Below are positions 7,101 through 9,692 of a DNA stretch of 9,692 nt, in pieces. Position 1 is the first letter of the stretch; every line of letters begins with the position of its first letter. A model generated the notes under the pieces. The model made no database searches, was not told the origin of the DNA, and was given only the letters and a program-made list of their open reading frames with translations. Both the position numbers and the translations under genes were made by a program. Location: assembly GCA_003566395.1 (NCBI GenBank), contig PXDL01000234.1, positions 1 to 9,692 on the forward strand. Reading direction: 5' to 3'. The stretch is from Balneolia bacterium. GTDB lineage: Bacteria > Bacteroidota > Rhodothermia > Balneolales > Cyclonatronaceae.

Positions 7101-9436
7101 ATTCTGATTATGCTGAAGTTGTAGATATCTATGAGGGCATGGCCACCTATCCATTCGACCGGCCCCGGAGCGATCTTGCTTCCAGCCTGAATGATATAAA
7201 TACCAACTTCTGGTACACGATGCCGAACAGCGGCCTGCAAAATTATGCTGAAAGGCAGCTCGCGTCACTTTTAACAGATCTGGTTCAAAATTATCAGGCA
7301 GACAGAGAATCCTTGGTCGAACCTCAGCAAAGTCTCACCAATGTTATAGATACGTTTTATGATATCAAGGCGAATATGACCGCACTTTTGTGGAACCTGA
7401 CCGATAATTACATTGAATGGAGGACAGCCGCAGGGGACGATCCGGAAATATTCCAGGATGCGCCGGCATTGCAAACATTTATTAGCCGCAGAAATCGCCT
7501 GGGTAACGAGTTGGTTCCACCTCAGATCAATTCTGTGGTTGCGAGCCCTGACAGGCAGCCGGGTAATTTTTATAACAAAGTGAATGTCGCCTGGCAGGCT
7601 ACCCATCCAATTGATGTTGTAGAATATGCCACAAATATTCAGTACCGCTCCTGGACCGATGGAGATACCGATGTTACGCAGGGTACAGATGGGTATCTGA
7701 CAAACGGAACACGAACTGAAATCAATCTCTATCCCACCAAGCTCTATCCGTTTAGCAATACGGTAAAGGTTAATTTCGGGGTTAGGGCCCGGGGTCCGGC
7801 CGGAAATACCGCTATCCGCAGGGTGAATTTCGATGTTGATGTGGGACCGGGTGGAAGTACGACTCCACCAGGTGAAGTTCTGCCCGAAGAAACCAGTCCG
7901 CCTCAGGCACCGGTAATTCTGCTTTCAGAAACCTTCGATTACAGCTCTGATAATGGAGAAACCACATTCTGGACCAACCAGGAAACGCAACAGTTTAATC
8001 TGGTGATTAACGGATACGATCCGGAAGTTGGCATCGCACGGTTTGAATACGCTATCGGCACAAGTCCGGGCGGTACCGACCTCCTCGACTGGAGCCGTCT
8101 TGAAGGAACTCGTCAGGTTCTGCCTCAGATTCCGGCTGAACAAATGCAGGGACCTACGCAATTTCTAACTTTTGAAGAGGGTGTATCCTACTATATAAGC
8201 GCGAAGGTTGAAAACGTAATGGAGCAGATGAGTCCTGTAGCCGTTGCAGAAGGTCCGCTCATTCTGGATATGACGCCGCCCGGAGCTCCCGATTCAGAAA
8301 TAACTACACCCGATCCGGTGCAGCCGGGCTGGCACTGGCCGGATTTTTACGAAACCGTAACCTCGGCACCACCGCTTGAGCTGTCCATCGATCATTTTTA
8401 TAACTGGATAACACCTTACGGCCCCCCTGAGATCTTGTTTAATGACATAAGTGCGGAAGAGCAAGGTTCAGGTATTTCTCACTATGAATATCTGCTTAGT
8501 AAGCATGCCACGGTACCTGAAGGGCGTTTTGCCGCAGGTGATTTCGATATCCATGAGGGAGGAGAACTTCATATAACCGGAGATTTTGACGACCCCGTTT
8601 TCGATAACTTTTATGATGATGTTTACCTTCATATAAGAGCTGTCGACTTTGCCGGAAACCGGAGCGAGGTTACAACTTCAGGTCCTCATATCGCTTTCGA
8701 CCATACCGTCCCTGAATCCGGGATCATGAAAGGTATGTTAACCGATGATGCCATTAAACTCTATATGACGCGTGTGCCCTACGATCCTGAATCGGATGTG
8801 TTGGGTATTCAGTACAGTGTATTAAGTTACGACGGGGGGCAACATACAATCCACAGGCCTTTCCCGTCCGGTACGGAAGTCGATCTTGAGTGGGGGCTTG
8901 AGCAATCCTACTTTAGCTTGTTCGGCCAGCAGTTCACCCGGCACATCAGCATACCAAGGGATGGACTACCACAGGGGGATGACCTCTATGTGCAGTTCCG
9001 AGCAGTGAATACAAAAGGAAGTTATTCGCGCAGAGGAGAAACCGGCCCGTTTAACCTGGATACAACGCCGCCGCTTGTTCCGAATATAAATGTAACGGTA
9101 GGAGGGGCTTCAAGAAAAATTACTGTAAACCTTTCCAATATCCACGACCCTGAGTCGGGTATTGCCGAGATAAATTATTTTATCATGAGGCCGCCGGCCA
9201 TCTTCCCGATAAGAAACGGAAGCGTTCCTACAAGTCTCTATGGGCCGGTTCACGGTTCCTTCAGCAGGTCGTTTACTACTGAGCCTATTCACGAGATGTA
9301 CGACCTCACAGAACTGAGAGTACGTGTAAGGTTGTGGAACGGAGCGGGCCTTCCACGGACGATTGATTACAATATAAAGCAATCCGACATCATGCTTGAA
9401 CTCATCGGTCCCTTCGGTCCTCCCTTTGGCCTTTAA
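2..9436 (+). CDS. Giant repetitive extracytoplasmic protein with C-terminal FnIII/Ig-like modules, 5' partial
   Basis: This is one unbroken frame of at least 3,144 codons ending in TAA at 9434-9436. The ATG at 26 is unlikely to be the start: the frame is open to the left edge, and the codons before it (TGAFSLDL) belong to a repeat that recurs at residues 735-742, where Met1 aligns with Leu743. Order, numbered from that ATG: diverged beta repeats to about 1451; a glycine-rich beta region about 1452-2023; a predicted helical segment about 2024-2497; about five FnIII/Ig-like modules 2498-3136. The protein is rich in Asp and Glu and has only eight cysteines, in four close pairs (659/685, 1600/1604, 1965/1970, 1996/2004), which suggests disulfides in an exported protein. 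I see no enzyme motif, transmembrane helix or C-terminal anchor; it ends in FGPPFGL. I do not recognise the family. A large adhesin or cell-envelope structural protein is the most likely role, but this is inference. The coding call is near certain, the function is not. Confidence 0.93.
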   Translation, partial: TGAFSLDLMSGNFTNVDFLIEGPFDWNIPSDDNPVLSFRLDAAALNADGFMVDGRQDFLIGGEERRVTFDNLVLDLNTWKVNSGRILFDESFAFESGIDALDGLLGINAVLPETEFVLDPGLKMELGATVIIDSEGVSTSGTANASIAFNGRTYDEFVTVEYSDEFAFGLNPFGVRSGRADFYLDGDHVAWVDESGFHPVLAFFADNLIPERLPMPREDIAYIQLREGEDLLVEATEDGDGNVVLSSLDGQPLNLVMPYLDSSNPPEIAGVTFNNFTITANPFNPQIVAGSIVAEVPEQSPLFDLSQKNIPLSLHMVEYGIREVDGLDVAGLYLEGDLNLFDQILEGDQKAAFYFQGDGFVRANLEMTGLNAQLSLLPQDRAVIGVDAVTGMFAVPATGGTPDYDFNVSGSVEVLTDEGYRAGADLTIRAATGGYVTVPYFSGYVFDESPRLGIGDFGLELDAILSMPHFSYSPEDGFEFALALDLGIHIPLADGEEIYFPLKGVEIRNSGIMFPAQDINDSVIPGLNLPEVNLAGFGFKPLALRTPGSITFSWEDGVDFDPVFLMDFQVDLPDFDGTGLNPPDGLLFTDVGFDDGFLVGSVDPFNPLGGAEIPIVPGDNPATLIVEELSGALSKVPHNSFRQAVDFEISGKIGNLPSFEPQDDEDCGEGASFSLAIVEGNSFEGTISNVQPCGAMTLGPVSMEVVSANLELYLSEDEQKAELDGSVAITLPVREGNTPGTVTGSLVLDVLTGTISDGSVSITQPFDLGMPWHDDDPLFSFAMNEATLSQEGLMLTGAGQLEKGDVDVDVSFDQLLIGLEEFEIKSGSATIASGFAAQLSLNPVNMSLVPTDAPLPDDNVLRFNVDAAVMLDSGGLGFTGAADATIIYSGESYSNLRVELVDDFTVSITGFAVKSGRAEFYWDQDGEPAEEPLAVLDVNGFSIGGGLIALLPDRILLPSEDIAYLEIKDEEGNPLINIESQDGGYTLTTDGDFIPLVIPALPDAQGEPFVVQAGFTLITDDMYNVTGGSLSLQTESSLEDRLNLPVRLSALELDTDDGISLTVGLGFDLPAVFGDHEAQVMATLTSSGIESGSFAAGDFSTVYDPDADPLYTFSTSGELETDTEDTFAASLMGIEATFGSNSVRFSGTLFSSLILADDDTPVFFYASWEEDSWDFSLNPGDALQDINLGQAKLTLDGEDPFRIHYENNDFRLIVNGMVDFEDLLGEPFQLTVKDLELGVNSWNSNPSLHFALGEAIGDLGDQQFALFNEALQIDLTDPGFSLTGRNLAIFSDGSLNFLERDIAFEGLEISTAGGFTLDELSAGDIQLAGEYVTLNTIALTFSSGLRLYSEIGVKLPEPFEEYVEESEIILEIYRSSDTGEVVVDGSGLQITPDPEHATLALGEFGEVRLTRLRADIDPFNAQSAGLYANAVIAVNEGDGSLKDVIYFGEDDNFSNSPGIGVSYEQQSGVQVSYNVTGNANFDIGVSFFMLSLAADITSSDQQAFLIELSGTADINLEAIDMDASIGYEGVLINKTGVKDWGNLSGTGDININGIVTLEIGGPFVRQLNEDGFDIEITDTNERDPQELRGAADGDAAKRPVAGVVELVCFGPCPVEGTPEYTGPAVHVSISADGNTEGGFSGGVESVFFYRTTGGDMSLIIDGFNIAVDNIFSMTAGLEYVNDGGEVLVRAAATGSLNAGGTSASAVVAGKFSNIGGQVSYGLFVGVSASPGIPIVPGIVDLTGAGGGFFYRPEEADFIMVENALSEFGHDLVNSDVSRPIGDVDFAIMLYAGVGVGGSGGTYVVDGSTFIQITNQSFYMDVRGYVYTLDGQGSIANATAEAGLYASAQWDDAGISAIMFGGTANLDVPDVMYGSGEIDFFYTRVGDPEDDNNVWGVLGGFQFSVYDDLLTGTSDLAIGPPGFYFDLLLSLNADPPVIDVESDIEVIVWLVSEEYNDNVTMPFGAFAEFSGKACVTIFCLSATAQGAFVTKNPSGFELFAALQGCAGSNENRCLAAWASFSDSGLSGGLGTGDHNSIIEDARAMSDWFDEQITQLLTELDEAVEAATTPTPLEEIIPDAETYILAGEVLFGMPDGQRQNWADAIQANESIHGVNVSNLMQVAQNIFGADRPTNDLTASQELAIMTDLQNNLNEMFNSASDQIQEDLMTSIELMTDSQELFDQFAESFVQSPISNLQKPAAIKGQTQSVSFDFNNEAAQQQADTGESLKAEMELLDEEFRESIQGVRTNLNSMGNMLVNITVASGILGDWTLIETVGFYSVVHEHFERYYAAMANERNINAEWAMGLRQQFQEVESGVIDDINELRLEFLDSSVNDLEGIARTTAQRAHIALLLSDGETGSLPVPAPADSDYAEVVDIYEGMATYPFDRPRSDLASSLNDINTNFWYTMPNSGLQNYAERQLASLLTDLVQNYQADRESLVEPQQSLTNVIDTFYDIKANMTALLWNLTDNYIEWRTAAGDDPEIFQDAPALQTFISRRNRLGNELVPPQINSVVASPDRQPGNFYNKVNVAWQATHPIDVVEYATNIQYRSWTDGDTDVTQGTDGYLTNGTRTEINLYPTKLYPFSNTVKVNFGVRARGPAGNTAIRRVNFDVDVGPGGSTTPPGEVLPEETSPPQAPVILLSETFDYSSDNGETTFWTNQETQQFNLVINGYDPEVGIARFEYAIGTSPGGTDLLDWSRLEGTRQVLPQIPAEQMQGPTQFLTFEEGVSYYISAKVENVMEQMSPVAVAEGPLILDMTPPGAPDSEITTPDPVQPGWHWPDFYETVTSAPPLELSIDHFYNWITPYGPPEILFNDISAEEQGSGISHYEYLLSKHATVPEGRFAAGDFDIHEGGELHITGDFDDPVFDNFYDDVYLHIRAVDFAGNRSEVTTSGPHIAFDHTVPESGIMKGMLTDDAIKLYMTRVPYDPESDVLGIQYSVLSYDGGQHTIHRPFPSGTEVDLEWGLEQSYFSLFGQQFTRHISIPRDGLPQGDDLYVQFRAVNTKGSYSRRGETGPFNLDTTPPLVPNINVTVGGASRKITVNLSNIHDPESGIAEINYFIMRPPAIFPIRNGSVPTSLYGPVHGSFSRSFTTEPIHEMYDLTELRVRVRLWNGAGLPRTIDYNIKQSDIMLELIGPFGPPFGL
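92..559 (+). repeat. Pair of ~65-residue beta units 1a and 1b
   Basis: Residues 23-86 and 111-178. Both follow one pattern: an acidic start with D-x(2,3)-L-x-F, a run of alternating hydrophobic residues, a turn G-h-x-h-x-G near position 20-24, then a strand ending in SG followed by another strand (VNSGRILF; VRSGRADFY). The alternation of hydrophobic and polar residues is what extended beta strands show. This is the first of three such pairs in the protein. Confidence 0.75.
2228..3298 (+). repeat. Protein-level long repeat, copy 2
   Basis: Residues 735 to about 1091, collinear with the copy at the left edge of the window. The best conserved block is residues 903-956, containing KSGRAEFYWD and SEDIAYLEI. 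A few residues are gained here (for example an EPAEEP-like insertion after the SGRAEFY block). After about residue 1091 similarity becomes too weak to align by eye, although PLYTFSTSGELE (from about 1102) may correspond to PDYDFNVSGSVE (from about 394). Confidence 0.83.
2321..2770 (+). repeat. Pair of ~65-residue beta units 2a and 2b
   Basis: Residues 766-826 and 849-915. Unit 2a has DDDPLFSFAMNEATL, GLMLTG and EIKSGSATI. Unit 2b has DDNVLRFNVDAAVML, GLGFTG and AVKSGRAEFY. Unit 2b also resembles unit 1a at its start (DDNPVLSFRLDAAAL), so a and b units share one ancestor. Confidence 0.75.
3596..3976 (+). repeat. Third, more diverged pair of ~65-residue beta units 3a and 3b
   Basis: Residues 1191-1248 and 1255-1317. 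Unit 3a has DPFRIHYEN, FRLIVNG and the strand LTVKDLELGVNSWN, comparable to VTFDNLVLDLNTWK in unit 1a. Unit 3b has FALFNEALQIDL and GFSLTG, comparable to FSFAMNEATL and GLMLTG in unit 2a, and ends ELSAGDI. The SGxAxFY ending is lost. I treat this pair as a probable relative of the other two; it lies about 425 residues after pair 2 rather than a full 740-residue period. Confidence 0.55.
4379..6094 (+). other. Glycine-rich beta region with three close cysteine pairs
   Basis: Residues about 1452-2023 of the giant protein. Long runs of alternating hydrophobic and small residues (VSYGLFVGVSASPG; IMLYAGVGVGGSGG; AGLYASAQWDDAG) suggest extended beta sheet. Six of the protein's eight cysteines are here: Cys1600/1604 (CFGPC), Cys1965/1970 (CVTIFC) and Cys1996/2004 (C-x7-C). 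A stretch at 1723-1742 (GIPIVPGIVDLTGAGGGFFY) stands out as an unusually hydrophobic, glycine-rich block. I cannot assign it to a known domain; a beta barrel, beta solenoid or stacked beta sandwich would all fit the pattern. Confidence 0.6.
6095..7516 (+). other. Predicted alpha-helical segment within the beta-rich giant protein
   Basis: Residues about 2024-2497. The composition changes sharply to Glu, Gln, Leu, Met, Ala and Asn with heptad-like spacing, for example IIEDARAMSDWFDEQITQLL, AEMELLDEEFRESIQGVRTN and LRQQFQEVESGVIDDINELR. Proline and glycine are rare in these runs. It contains no cysteine. A moderately hydrophobic stretch sits at about 2246-2272 (MLVNITVASGILGDW and onward) but contains acidic residues, so it is not a clear transmembrane helix. 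The segment probably forms a helical bundle or coiled-coil stalk between the beta regions. Family unknown. Confidence 0.65.
7517..9433 (+). other. C-terminal array of about five FnIII/Ig-like modules
   Basis: Residues 2498-3136. Modules are separated by linkers of the TPP type: ETSPPQAP (about 2623), DMTPPGAP (2748), DHTVPESG (2892) and DTTPPLVP (3012). Four modules carry a shared motif around an acidic turn followed by an aromatic strand: DPEVGIARFEYAIG (2665), GSGISHYEYLL (2814), DPESDVLGIQYSV (2920) and DPESGIAEINYF (3041). A later strand with an R/K-A/V pattern is also shared (YISAKVEN, LHIRAVDFAGN, VQFRAVNTKG, VRVRLWNGAG). These are hallmarks of bacterial extracellular FnIII/Ig-like repeats, which usually act as spacers or binding modules. 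The first module (2498 to about 2610) lacks the DPESGI motif but has the NFGVRARGPAGN strand. The protein ends soon after the last module. Confidence 0.75.
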
Positions 9437-9487
9437 ACAACTGTATTTTATAAATGGTTATCCTGAATAATTCCTGATCTATTAATT
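9437..9487 (+). other. Short AT-rich spacer between the two genes
   Basis: Only 51 bases separate the stop of the giant gene from the next ATG. I see no hairpin with a T-run that would act as a terminator, no convincing promoter and no Shine-Dalgarno sequence. TCCTGA occurs twice, at 9461 and 9472, eleven bases apart. The simplest reading is a spacer within one transcription unit. Confidence 0.6.
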
Positions 9488-9692
9488 ATGGTGAACAAAC
9501 GATTCTTTTGGGTGATGACCTTGCTGCTCTCGGCATGGCTGCCGTCTCAGGCTTCCGGGCAGACGTCGGAAGTTATGGTCGAAATTATGGCCCGCGACGA
9601 CGGCAAAGCCTTCATCTATCACGATATGCCGATACCCTTATCACACGGGTTCCATGTGTACCGAAACACAGGCGGAGACGACTGGGAGCGGC
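9488..9692 (+). CDS. Secreted protein with signal peptide and probable FnIII-like N-terminal domain, 3' partial
   Basis: ATG at 9488 opens a frame that stays open for 68 codons to the right edge. The first residues look like a signal peptide: positive MVNKR, a hydrophobic core FFWVMTLLLSAWL, then PSQASG before Gln25, so cleavage after Gly24 (A-S-G) or nearby is plausible. The mature start (QTSEVMVEIMARDDG) leads to GFHVYRNTGGDDWER, which resembles the strand pattern of fibronectin type III domains in Bacteroidota-type secreted proteins. A GTG directly follows the ATG, so the start could shift by one codon without changing the interpretation. No Shine-Dalgarno sequence lies upstream; the leader is AT-rich (TATTAATT), as is usual in Bacteroidota and relatives. 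The gene lies 51 bases after the giant gene on the same strand and is probably co-transcribed with it. The function of the full protein is unknown because most of it is missing. Confidence 0.82.
   Translation, partial: MVNKRFFWVMTLLLSAWLPSQASGQTSEVMVEIMARDDGKAFIYHDMPIPLSHGFHVYRNTGGDDWER

Noticed and set aside
7661..7699. Asp/Gly-rich stretch DGDTDVTQGTDG (residues about 2549-2560) as a calcium-binding dockerin or EF-hand loop.
   Set aside because: The spacing of acidic residues does not match the 12-residue EF-hand or dockerin loop, and it lies within an FnIII-like module as a probable surface loop.
9441..9460. A TATTTTAT/TATAAA-like stretch as a promoter for the second gene.
   Set aside because: It fits neither the Bacteroidota -7 pattern TAnnTTTG nor a -35/-10 pair with good spacing; AT-rich spacers often contain such strings by chance.
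9461..9477. Direct repeat TCCTGA-N5-TCCTGA as an operator.
   Set aside because: Six-base repeats arise easily by chance and there is no palindrome or promoter nearby to support a binding site.

Overview
The window is almost entirely one gene. A single uninterrupted + strand reading frame of about 9.4 kb runs in from the left edge and stops at 9436. After a 51-base gap, a second + strand gene starts at 9488 and runs off the right edge. I recognise neither as a named gene, and I see no RNA genes, mobile elements, CRISPR arrays or terminators. No stretch over 300 bases lacks a gene.

The large gene encodes at least 3,144 residues of an apparently exported protein. Residues are numbered here from the ATG at 26, which is probably not the true start. 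Region by region: (1) residues -7 to about 1451 are beta-rich, acidic, diverged repeats, including a duplication with a period of about 740 residues built from a unit of about 65 residues that I can find six times; (2) about 1452-2023 is a glycine-rich beta region holding six of the protein's eight cysteines; (3) about 2024-2497 is a predicted alpha-helical segment unlike anything around it; (4) about 2498-3136 is a row of roughly five fibronectin type III/Ig-like modules joined by TPP-type linkers and carrying DPESGI-type motifs. No membrane anchor or secretion tail is evident at the C-terminus, and the N-terminus with any signal peptide is outside the window.

The second gene starts with a clear signal peptide followed by a short stretch that looks like a fibronectin type III domain. 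Same strand, a short gap and similar predicted location suggest one transcription unit encoding two extracytoplasmic proteins. What they do together cannot be read from the sequence.

The organism is most plausibly a member of the Bacteroidota/Balneolota/Rhodothermota group, possibly marine or halophilic. The reasons are giant repetitive FnIII-like secreted proteins, no Shine-Dalgarno sequence before the second gene with an AT-rich leader instead, near-balanced base composition and very acidic proteins. This assignment is an inference and could be wrong.
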